From Chara braunii (lineage: Eukaryota; Streptophyta; Charophyceae; Charales; Characeae), in the NCBI GenBank assembly GCA_003427395.1, contig BFEA01000400.1, positions 1,408,781 to 1,436,557 of the forward strand: a stretch of 27,777 nt of DNA, written 5' to 3'. A model generated the notes under the pieces. It did no database searches. It was not told where the DNA came from and saw only the letters and a program-made list of their open reading frames with translations. Shown one piece after another: positions 19,157 through 27,449 of this stretch. The translations under genes were made by a program, and so were the position numbers. Within the stretch, counting starts at the first letter, position 1. Each line of letters opens with the position of its first letter.

Positions 19157-21227
19157 GGTGAGGGTCGCCTCATGGAATGTGAGAGGTTTAGTAGACGCGA
19201 ATGGAAAGATCAAAAGGGTCCGCCTTAAGTCATGGATTCATTTCAAAAGGGCCCGGATCGTTTTGTTACAAGAAACAAAGTTGAACACAGAAAGGATACA
19301 AGACTTAGGGACATGGTGGACTGGACCTCAAGTATGGTCCTCAGCGGTGGGGACCAGAGGAGTAGTAGTCATCCTTATACATAGCTCTCTAAGCAACAAT
19401 ATCTCAGAAATTTAAACAGACAATGATGGTAGATGGGCAAAACTAACCCTGTCCATAAATAACAATAAATGGTGCATATTCTCAGTGTATGCACCTGCTG
19501 ACCACGGTTCAAAAACTTTTTTTTTCCAGTCACTAAATGCAATCATCCCCAACACTGAGTACCTGTTGGTAGGAGGTGATTGGAACACGATATTGAACGA
19601 AAACATAGACTCTTCATCTACATTATCCCATCCTGCCGAGTCGGCGGCCCTCAACGAATTGCTCGTTGAACATGGTCTGTTTGATCCCTATCGATGTTTT
19701 CATCCCACACAGCGAGACTACACCTGGTTCTCTTCCAACTCACCTGCTACCTACCGCAGACTGGATGTGATCCTAGTTAGTGAGCTGGCATTGAATAGGG
19801 TAATTAACGCAGAAATTATCCCCGATCCCCTCTCGGACCACAAACCTGTGTCCATATCAGTGAACATGGGAGTTGATCTTGAGAAAGGACGGGGCACTTT
19901 TAAGCTAAACATGCAGATCATGGACGATCCACTAATGACGGAATGAGTAGTTAATTTTTGGGAAGAGTGGAGAACTTCTTCTACACGATACTCTAGCCTG
20001 GAGATTGGTTGGACAAAGGCCTGCATTTCATGTCGGCCCAACGTCAAATAATCTCAAGAGTTAAAGCAACGAACAGAAGGTACGAAGAAATCAAAATACA
20101 AAGGAACATAGAGAAAGCAGAAAGGAATCTAGGTTCTCGATATGGCTACAAGAATGGCAAGAGATTCAAATAAACAGACAGGACTCATAGGCCAAGTTCA
20201 GATGCAAAGATGACATTTTGAACAAGGACCGCATGAATACGAGGACTTTTGCAGTAAGGAAGGAAAACTATAAGTCGAATATGATTACTGAGTTGGCCCA
20301 CCCAGTAAACACGACCCTTTGAAAAACACAAGTGTCTACGAAGATATGTGAATACGTTAAAATATTTTACGAGAAATTACTGACATCATAAAAAGACCCC
20401 AACGGACCTATAGTCCCGAGGAAAATGGAACACATGTTGTGGGAATCAACAAAAATAATCTTATCCACGTTGGAAGAAGAAAGACTGAATCAACCAATCA
20501 TGCGGCCGAACTCACCGCCGCCATGAAAAGCATGGCCAAAGGCAAATGCCCCGGGCCAGATGATTTCCCTGTAGAATTCTTCGACAAATTTTGGTCCCTA
20601 TTGGGACCAGATCTGCTGAGGGTTTTTAATGCGGTCTTGGAAGGGCATCGGTTGGGAACACGCACTACTGAAGGAGTCATTACACTGCTATATAAAAAGG
20701 GGGATAAGGCGGATGTTAAAAACTACCGCCCCATCTCACTACTAAATGTAGCTGGAAAGATCCTTGCAAAAACCATGGCTAGACGCCTTTCACCGCTAAT
20801 GACCAGATTAGTCGCCCCGGAACAGTCCGGGTTTGTCCCGGGGAGATTAGTACTGGATAATGTGATGACCATAACACAAGCAATAGATCTGATCAAGACC
20901 ATAGACACAAACACTGCAATCATCCTGATAGACTTCGAGAAAGCCTATGATCGGGTTAACTGGAACTTCGTTCAGGCAGTCTTAAGAAAAGTAGGGGTGG
21001 GTGAGAACTTCCGTAGGTGGGTCAACGTACTTTACCAAGGATCCCACGGGAGAGTAGTGGTCAACAGCTTCATATCTGACCCCTTCACAATCTCACGGTC
21101 GCAGGCAGGGTTGCCCTTTGGCTCCCTCGCTCTTTGTGATTCAGATGGAAATACTCCTCAACATGATAAGAACACACCCCCACTACACAAGGCTGAAAGT
21201 ATCACCTCGCTATGAACTTAAAGTTTC

Positions 21228-21277
21228 GGCTTTAGCAAATGACTTCTCAGCGGGCTTTAGCAAATGACTTCTCAGCG
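21228..21277 (+). repeat. 25-bp tandem duplication over the RT catalytic motif
   Basis: GGCTTTAGCAAATGACTTCT starts at both 21228 and 21253, an exact 25-bp unit repeated. Because 25 is not a multiple of three, it throws the frame and duplicates the LAND catalytic box. Confidence 0.95.
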
Positions 21278-22740
21278 GTATCAGAGAATTCAGTTACCTC
21301 TCTCAATGCTCTGCGGGAATGCCTCACGGTCTATGAAACGGCATCGGAAATGAAGATAAGTTGGAACAAATCCACAGCACTGACCCCAAAAGGCACCCCT
21401 ATGGCCGCAGATATCGGTATCAGATCTAAGGCTAGCACAGAGGCAGAAAGGTACCTTGGAATCCTTATATCTTTTGGAGACTGTATTAAAGAACAAACAA
21501 GTATCATTGAAAACCGCATAAGGGATGCATGCTCAATGAGATCAAAAGCGTCACATCTCTCCCTCTTTGGCAGAGCACTCATAATTAACAGCACTATCCT
21601 CTCCACCTGTTGGTATATTTTATCCTTCAGACCACTTCCCGCCTCATCAGCCCAACTAATTAGGCGAATCCTCACTAAGTATCTGTGGAAAGGAGACTCC
21701 AACATTCCTACCTGCATCAACAAGGTCGCCTGGTGGAAAATTACGGAAAAGGAGTCCCAAGGAGGTCTAGGTATCCTAGACCCAGAGAAACAGAATGACG
21801 CGCTGCTGGCCAAATGGCCCGTCAGATTGCTAACTTCTTCAGATATCCAACCATGGATGAAACTGGCTCAGGTAACATTAGCAAAGGATTGGGGTCTCAA
21901 GGACCCTGATGCAGTTTGGCAGGCACTGCTAATGCTCCCATTCATCTCATCGGTTAAATCTAACACCTGGCAGCCTATCTTGAAATCATGGGGTAGGATA
22001 TTACCGTACACATTATCACACCCGTCTGACGCTACAGAAATACTGCACACATGCTTATATGAGAACCCAGCAATTCTTAACTGTTCAGGACTACCATTCT
22101 CGGTCTCTAACAAGCCGCGCAATTTTGCTCGCAAGTGGATGCAGCGGGGTATTTGGCAGATCCGCCACTTGGTAGTACAAGATACAGGGGAATGGCTCCC
22201 TTTGGAAGAACTCAGACACAAGCTAAGAGGACTGCGCAATGTGGAAGGTCACAGAGATGAACTCATCAGGGCCATACCGCCCACATGGCGGACACTTCTC
22301 AGAAACAAGGAGCAAGACCAACAAGCTGACACATGGTGGAGACTGGGTAATGATATTTCTACCGTTATACACATCGACTCAAGGGTCAATCAGACAACAG
22401 TCTTCTCCAAGTGGAGAACAGGTAAGACATTTCTGGAGAAAATGGAGGACAATGCTGATATACAATTCAACCAGAGCTGGCAAGAAATAGCTGTTCGGGC
22501 AAACGAACACGGAGGTAAGGTGAGATTTTCACTCATATTAGATGGACAGTCGAAGGACAAATGGAGAGTCGACACACAGAGGACGGGTTGGGTATTCTCA
22601 GATGAGTCTGCTGAGACTACCACAATCCCGATATCGGAGTACACCCCGCAGATCAGGTACAAGCTACGCTCAAAGGCTACCTCACTGAAGATGAATGTGT
22701 TGAGTTCTTGGAAGAAGAAGGAAAGTGGTCTTTCATTCCC

Positions 22741-23346
22741 NNACCTCAACATTCAGTGGGTCACCTCCTNCATNGGGCTACTANTAAGCATACTGGAAGT
22801 AAANCTAGCAGGCCTGCAGTGGATGCACCTCCANTCGTGCGTTCCTACTGCAGCATGGTGTGCTGANAGAGGCATGCAGATTTCCCCCCTCTGCGTCACC
22901 TGTCCTCAGGAATCCTTGGAGGATGCAACTCATCTGTGGTGGGAATGTGTCGTTGCCAGGGGCTTCTGGGAATGGGTTAGTCGAATGTGGTTTGCNGCAT
23001 ACGGTCCAGAAGAAGTCTGGACGANAGAGTTCATCATGGGAGGAAGTACGAAGAAGGACAACAAAACAGTCATAGCCTACAAATTCAGAACAGTGGGCTT
23101 TTGGATTTTGTGGCTAGCTAGAAGAGAGAGAGTTTTTAAGGATACTACCTGGTCTCAGTATGCAATTAGAAATAAGTTCAAATATGCTATTCGTAATTTG
23201 GTTGGNGCAGAATGGAGGAAGGAGAGGACTTCCTGCCATCTGCTCCAGNTAGCAAAAGGGAACATGATAGCAAGGTGGGCTGTTCNGTATAAGTGGTTAA
23301 CTTTCTCTGACGANGGTCNTCTTATCACCTCCTNCTTTCTAAGGNN
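22741..23346 (+). other. Cluster of scattered ambiguous bases in LINE C
   Basis: About 20 single or paired N are scattered here, with none elsewhere in the window apart from the 90-N gap. This suggests a consensus built from mixed repeat copies or poor gap filling. The residues affected, and the absence of stops in this part, should be treated with care. Confidence 0.9.
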
Positions 23347-23374
23347 TGAGGTGGAAGAAGACTCATTTCAATAG

Positions 23375-23611
23375 AATTTCTTATCAGCAAGGACAAGGGT
23401 AAGCAATTCAGATAGAGCCAGGCCTAAGTAGGAGACTAGGTCCTCGGGCCATATTCAGGCAGCTACAGTAAGCTGAGAGGTCTTCCTGCTGGGGGTTCAT
23501 CCCTGGGCTCCGTTTCAGTTCTCAAGAAAGGACGCTGGACCTGATTTCCAGCAATGAATTGTGAGGTCCCCGGCCTCTATCCATGTTATTTTAATATCAA
23601 GCAAACTTCGG
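23375..23611 (+). other. LINE C 3' UTR with hairpin module
   Basis: After the ORF2 stop come about 150 nt and then the module: GGACGCTGGACCTGATTTCC at 23530, giving a perfect 6-bp stem GCTGGA/TCCAGC. The A-rich tail begins about 35 nt after the module. The second hairpin found in LINEs A and B is not evident. Confidence 0.65.
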
Positions 23612-23673
23612 AAAAAAAATAATAATAATAAAAAATATATATATATATATTTATTTATTTATTTATTTATTTA
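23612..23673. repeat. Two abutting tails: (A/AAT)n, (AT)n and (TTTA)n
   Basis: A-rich sequence with AAT units ends LINE C. It is followed by (AT)n and then six or seven TTTA units, which read as an AAAT tail on the minus strand for the element at 23674-23807. The two insertions therefore lie tail to tail. Confidence 0.75.
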
Positions 23674-23888
23674 CAACACTCCCTGCAGTGCTAGTGGTAC
23701 TGGTAAAAGCAGGTACCACCTGGCACCTACTACACCTAGCACTCGGGGCGAGGCTCCATCTATGTGTGGGGAGCTTCACCTGCTGGAAAACGGGTCCAGC
23801 GTCCCATTTACAGAGTGAATCAGGAAGACACCAAGAAAGGAGGTTGATTAATCAATGCTGGCATGGGATGCTGCCCAGCCAGCATTGA
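23674..23888 (-). mobile_element. LINE-type 3' end or SINE, minus strand (unit 1)
   Basis: In minus sense: a GGGACGCTGGACCCG module (stem GCTGGA/TCCAGC, core 23754-23807), then a hairpin AGTGCTAG/CTAGCACT, then a short spacer and the AAAT tail. The unit aligns over more than 150 bp with 25853-26050, including CCAGCATTGATT on the far side. No coding remnant is recognised, so it is either a severely truncated LINE or a SINE that borrows a LINE tail. AATCAATGCTGGC and GCCAGCATTGATT (23850-23891) also form a 13-bp inverted pair. Confidence 0.6.
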
Positions 23889-24459
23889 TTACTCTGGCAT
23901 CCGGAGGATTGACTGTGCAGGCTGTTAAGACACGGGAGGAAACCTTATTTCCTCTCCTGACATGTGGCCTGGCTCAGGACGTCGGAAGAAGCTACTGGGG
24001 GGCACCAGTGGGTCCTCCTTCCATCTCCTTGACTGGCCCCGAATTCTCTCTCTGTGCTCTCCTCGTATATGCGCTGGGAACTGGGCCCAGCAATTGCCAG
24101 ACGTTCAGAAAGAACAGACTTGACAAAGGACTTGAAAGCAGCGGGACAAGCCTATTCTGTCTTTTTCCTTTTTTTGGGCGGGGAACAGATCAACTTGAAA
24201 TTCGTGCATGCAGCTCTTCATCTTGTGAATGTGAATGTGAGAAGTTGAGACGGATAGATTGACTCAAACGTGCACACAACCGTGGCTGACACGGCGAACT
24301 TTGTGTGGTTAAAAAAACAACGTCCAAAATAACTCTCAAAAGATATAAGAGAGTAGTACAGAGAGTTTTCAGTCATAGCCAGGAAATGGCTTCCTCCTCC
24401 ACCCTCACCGCAGAGTAAGCAAGAAAGCGCCGAGGAGTGGAACCGTCTGGGGTTCCCCT
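23889..24459. other. Unassigned stretch with a partial hairpin module
   Basis: GCTGGGAACTGGGCCCAGC at 24072-24090 is a perfect 6-bp version of the module hairpin, but the rest of the module is missing. No gene is recognised. Confidence 0.4.
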
Positions 24460-24571
24460 ACTACCGTCTTCACCCCAATAAATTGCCCGGTCATTATCCC
24501 TGTATCTGGACCAAAAGTTGGCCCAATAAAGCTATAATGACCAGGCCATCTATTCCATTGAAGACGGTAGT
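24460..24571. repeat. 38-bp inverted repeat
   Basis: The left arm (24460-24497) starts ACTACCGTCTTCA and ends GGTCATTAT. The right arm (24534-24571) starts ATAATGACC and ends TGAAGACGGTAGT. The centres of the arms are diverged. It may be a small foldback element. Confidence 0.7.
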
Positions 24572-24731
24572 TTCGGCTGCTGCCAGCAGCGGCTTCATCA
24601 GGGGGATTCGAGATGCTTAGATCGCATTATCGCTGTATCTAGACCACCCGTTGGCCCAATACAGCTATATTGACCAGGCGTTTCGGGTCTGCCAGCGGCG
24701 GCTTCATCAGGGGGATCCGAGATGCTTAGAT
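24492..24731 (+). repeat. Direct duplication, about 107-131-bp units
   Basis: Units at 24492-24622 and 24625-24731 share CATTATCNCTGTATCT, GTTGGCCCAATA, TGACCAGGC and GGCTTCATCAGGGGGAT, and both end GAGATGCTTAGAT. The first unit carries an extra block of about 20 bp that includes the right arm of the inverted repeat, as if that part was lost from the second or inserted in the first. Confidence 0.85.
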
Positions 24732-25212
24732 AGCTACCGTAGATCTACTTTACACGCGTGCCCTGAATTCCAATCCAACCTACTTCAGTCTCCCCTGAGC
24801 ATCCGGTACTTGGTTGTGTCGCTCAGTCGTCGCCCTACCTCCCATCCCCGCCTTCCTCCACGTACAGAGTCCCTACTTCTCCCGCGATCAGCTCTTTGCA
24901 CTGGTGACCTATCAGCAGGACGGGTCGGAATAACAGGGCCCCACTATACGCATCACAGTCCTAAAGGCGAGATGTTCCTTCCCTGCAACTATCCTTCGAG
25001 TAGATTATCATGTCAGACCGTATCGGTTTTTCTATGATTATTTAATATCATCTTGGACACGTATACTATGCAACAACTTTTTTTTTTTTTTTTGGCCATG
25101 CTTTTTTTTTTTTTTGGCCATGCTTTTTTTTTTTCTTCATTCATTTCATTTCATTTCACATGGAAAAGAGAAGCCAGGAATTCCACACAAACAACCCGGA
25201 ATATACTGGCCT
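24732..25212. other. Unassigned stretch with T-rich repeats
   Basis: A T run followed by GGCCATGC occurs twice at 25077-25125, and TTTCATT words follow. The open frame over 24651-25037 is not protein-like. No gene is recognised. Confidence 0.35.
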
Positions 25213-25721
25213 GGGGCCTCGACCCACTAGCGAAGTAAATTACGATGTGTGACGTGTTTTTTGGGTTTTGTTGTAATGTTTTTCTATTTTTTTAATCGGG
25301 AAACAAATCTGTATTCGGAGTGTCAGAAGACATTTTCTGCCTTCGGTCTCCCATTTCACGGCCAAACTCAGGGGGGGGGCATTGCAGTGGCCCCGTTTGC
25401 GGAGTCTCAGAAGACATTTTCTTTTTCGGTTTTCCCATTTCACGGCCAAACTCAGTGGCGCGAAGTCTTGAAAACGCCCCCTGTTTTTGAAGTCTGGATT
25501 TCCAGGCTTGAAAAACATTCCTGCCAATTTTTCAGTCCAACTGAAACCCTTTTGCCTCGAACGGGATTGGCTGCCCTCGTCCCTTATACTCTGTCGCGCC
25601 TGGCAAATCCTCGGGCCGTTGAGATGGAGGTGCATCAACGATGGAATATTGTCACCGGGGGCCACACATGATAGAGAACCCCACTACGAAGTATATTACT
25701 TCGCTAGTGGGTCAAGGCCCC
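25213..25721. mobile_element. 509-bp inverted-repeat element, relative of the U6 insertion
   Basis: The left end is GGGGCCTCGACCCACTAGCG followed by AAGTAAATTAC. The right end is GTATATTACTTCG, CTAGTGGGTCAAGGCCCC. About 25 bp are inverted, and the GACCCACTAGCGAAGTA core is that of the element at 421-738. The interiors do not match. Inside, TCAGAAGACATTTTCT and CCCATTTCACGGCCAAACTC recur at an 85-bp offset (25323 and 25407). No transposase is encoded. Confidence 0.8.
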
Positions 25722-25739
25722 TGAGGGCATACTCACACT

Positions 25740-25853
25740 AGGCCCTCAAAATCCCAAAATCCCAAAATCCCAAAATGAGCGGCCAGATCTAGTCCTTCCT
25801 TTACAAGGACTCGATCTGGCCGCTCATTTTGTAATTTTGCGATTTGAGGGCCT
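25740..25853. mobile_element. 114-bp near-perfect palindromic element
   Basis: AGGCCCTCAAA at the left and TTTGAGGGCCT at the right close two arms of about 50 bp. The inner arms AATGAGCGGCCAGATC and GATCTGGCCGCTCATT are exact, around a loop near CTTCCTTTAC. The left arm contains ATCCCAAA repeated three times. It would extrude as a cruciform or make a long RNA hairpin. It sits 18 bp from the neighbouring element. Confidence 0.8.
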
Positions 25854-26050
25854 TTTTTTTTCCTTTTTTTTTATGCAAACGCCCCCATCAGTGTTAGTGT
25901 TGCTGGTAAGAGCAGACACCACTAGCACCTGGGGGGCGGCTTCTTCTATTGGTGGGGAGCATCACCTGCTGGAAAAAGGGTCCAGCGTCCCATATACAGA
26001 TAAAATGAAGCATATCGGGAAGAGGTTGTGGGGGATTCCTGCCAGCATTG
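25853..26050 (-). mobile_element. LINE-type 3' end or SINE, minus strand (unit 2)
   Basis: Minus sense: the module (core 25940-25993, stem GCTGGA-class), a hairpin built on GTGCTAGTG and CACTAACAC, and an A-rich tail (T runs at 25853-25873). It aligns with unit 1 at 23674-23888, but the tail differs: A-rich here, AAAT there. No coding remnant is seen. Confidence 0.6.
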
Positions 26051-26226
26051 ATTGCCCTGGGATCCAGGGGAGAATCTCTTCACCCTCAAACAGCCGCCAA
26101 ATACTTGGTGTTACACACTAATCCTTCCTTCCCCAATCATTGATTACTCTGGAAACCAGAGTATTGAAATGCGCAAAATATCAGAAAAGGCAACAATATT
26201 CTCATCCTACACAGTTGACCCTATCT
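26051..26226. other. Short unassigned stretch
   Basis: TACTCTGG-AAA-CCAGAGTA (26144-26162) forms an 8-bp hairpin. Nothing else is recognised. Confidence 0.35.
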
Positions 26227-26384
26227 TTAAACCACCAGCACTTGGCCCAGCTATCGGCCGCCGAAAAAAATAGAGTAGAAACGTTTCCAGTTGGATGAAT
26301 TTGGGTGCTCCTGTAGTGGCCCGTACGTTTCCTAAAATCCCATGGCGTTAACGGGCGCGACTTTAGGAAGTACTGGTGGTTTAA
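26227..26384 (+). mobile_element. Small inverted-repeat element with TTAA ends, copy 3
   Basis: It starts TTAAACCACCAGCACTT and ends AAGTACTGGTGGTTTAA, 158 bp. The inner blocks CTTGGCCCAGCTATCGG, GAAACGTTTCCAG and TTCCTAAAATCC match copies 1 and 2. It is the best preserved of the three at both ends. Confidence 0.85.
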
Positions 26385-26448
26385 GCACCTGCATACCAAG
26401 TAGTCTTAAGTGTCAGTATGCTCTGACTTTGGACACTTGAGAGGAGCT

Positions 26449-26626
26449 GGGGCGAAGTCCCACTAGCAGCGTTGGGTTTCGTCAACGCCTGAATCTGGAC
26501 GTGTTTGTGGAGATGTGATGTTGGGGAAACTCAACCCCATTTCTGCACATCTCCACAAAGTCATCCAAATTCAGGCGTTGAGGTAACTCAACGTTGTCAA
26601 GGATGCTAGTTGGACTTGGCCCCTGG
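26449..26626. mobile_element. Foldback element, copy b
   Basis: The left arm GTCCCACTAGCA and CAACGCCTGAATCTGGACGT pairs with the right arm CCAAATTCAGGCGTTG and TGCTAGTTGGAC. CACATCTCCACAAA pairs with GTGTTTGTGGAGATGTG near the centre. It shares ends and inner arms with copy a at 2283-2457, showing that the family was mobile or dispersed. Confidence 0.75.
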
Positions 26627-26961
26627 TTACACCAGCCTGTGCGCTTCATGAGGTTTTTGGTAGAAGTCATGAGACTGCTGGGTGGCTTGCATAGTCCGGT
26701 TTACTCGAGCCCAGCAGAGCACTCTACAGACTATTTTCACCGTGTAGGGTTTGTTAGGGATCCTGAGGGTTGTGAGCATTCGTAGGACCTCTGTGGCAGC
26801 CTATTGCATGAGTAGTTCCTTAATAGGTCATTAGATATTCATGATCCTTCCCATGCTTTCTGAATCACATTGTGTTCACAGACTGTTCTCAGCCAAAGCC
26901 GGGTAATGGCCCCGGTATCTCAAATGATCTCAAATGTTCTCAATGATTTGTACAATTCGAT
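26627..26961. other. Unassigned stretch before a LINE-type tail
   Basis: No gene is recognised. In element sense this lies upstream of the module at 26962 and might be its body. Confidence 0.35.
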
Positions 26962-27055
26962 ATGGGATGCTGGGCCCGGTTCCCAGCACGTGCTGCTCCC
27001 CACGAATAGACTGGAGCAGCACTCGTTTTCAACCAAAAAAAAAAAAAAAAAAAAA
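26962..27055 (+). mobile_element. LINE-type 3' end with hairpin module and poly(A)
   Basis: GGGATGCTGGGCCCGGTTCC and CAGCACGTGCTGCTCCCCAC form the module, with a perfect 6-bp GCTGGG/CCCAGC stem. AATAGACTGGAGC follows, and a 21-base A tail starts at 27035, only about 20 nt later, without the second hairpin. Confidence 0.7.
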
Positions 27056-27449
27056 GAAAACGATTCACACATGGTCCTGTGTTCGATACCAGACTGTAAC
27101 TTAGGGCTGGTCATCCTCTTAGTACGTGGTCGAAGGATTGAGGCTGGCATACGGGATGTCGGGAGTGTCAGAAGATACTGCACTTTACCGCGGGGCCGGA
27201 ACGGGCTCCAGGGATGCCTTGCTTGGTTCGAACTTTTGTATTTCTTTTCTTCTTCTTGTTTTCTTTCTTTTCTTTCTTTGTCTTCTTATTTTTGAAGGAA
27301 AATCCTAGGCTACCAATTGGGCCGCCCGAGATGCCTTGCTTGCCGGGCAAGCCGTACAAGGACCAGAGATGGTCCCAGCAAAAAAAAAACAAAAGAAATC
27401 AAAACTTCAAAAAAAAACGTAAGGTTATGCCGAAAACTAAACTGATCCA
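27056..27449. other. Unassigned stretch with a T/C-rich tract
   Basis: A TTC/TTTC-rich tract lies at 27238-27293, and GATGCCTTGCTTG occurs twice (27214 and 27331). No gene is recognised. Confidence 0.35.

Larger units (their letters stand above)
19146..23374 (+). pseudogene. LINE C ORF2: APE endonuclease, reverse transcriptase, Cys/His motif
   Basis: The endonuclease covers about 19158-19860: SWNVRGL, LQETK, VYAPAD, GGDWN and SDHKP, with an in-frame TAA at 19413 and a TGA at 19944. The linker to about 20440 is badly decayed. The RT region (about 20540-21280) has GPDDFPVEFF, LLYKKGDK, YRPISLL, SGFVPGR and motif A LIDFEKAYDRVNW; motif B is SRSQAGLP and motif C is LANDFSA where the usual Asp-Asp is Asn-Asp. 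A 25-bp tandem duplication covers motif C. From 21239 the frame stays open to TAG-free codon 711, with CVTC...H...C at about 22899-22960 and a C-terminal tail ending at a TAG at 23372. Plant L1-type ORF2 makes the DNA nick and copies the RNA at the target. Confidence 0.85.
16600..23632 (+). mobile_element. LINE C: near-complete two-ORF L1-type retrotransposon (inactive)
   Basis: The order is a 5' region with degenerate direct repeats (16690-16890), ORF1 (16969-19156), ORF2 with endonuclease, RT and Cys/His motif (19146-23374), a 3' UTR with the hairpin module (23530-23575) and an A-rich tail (about 23611-23632). About 6.7-8.5 kb fits plant L1 elements. The 5' boundary is uncertain, and no target duplication could be assigned because another element's tail abuts the 3' end. 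ORF1 has four stops and two frame changes. ORF2 is broken up to 21252, then open for over 2.1 kb. Confidence 0.85.

Noticed and set aside
24651-25037. 128-codon frame
   Set aside because: It begins inside a duplicated non-coding unit and shows no domain or conserved pattern.
23674-26050. CRISPR-like or regularly spaced repeat array
   Set aside because: The module copies are irregularly spaced, occur in both orientations and sit next to A-rich tails.
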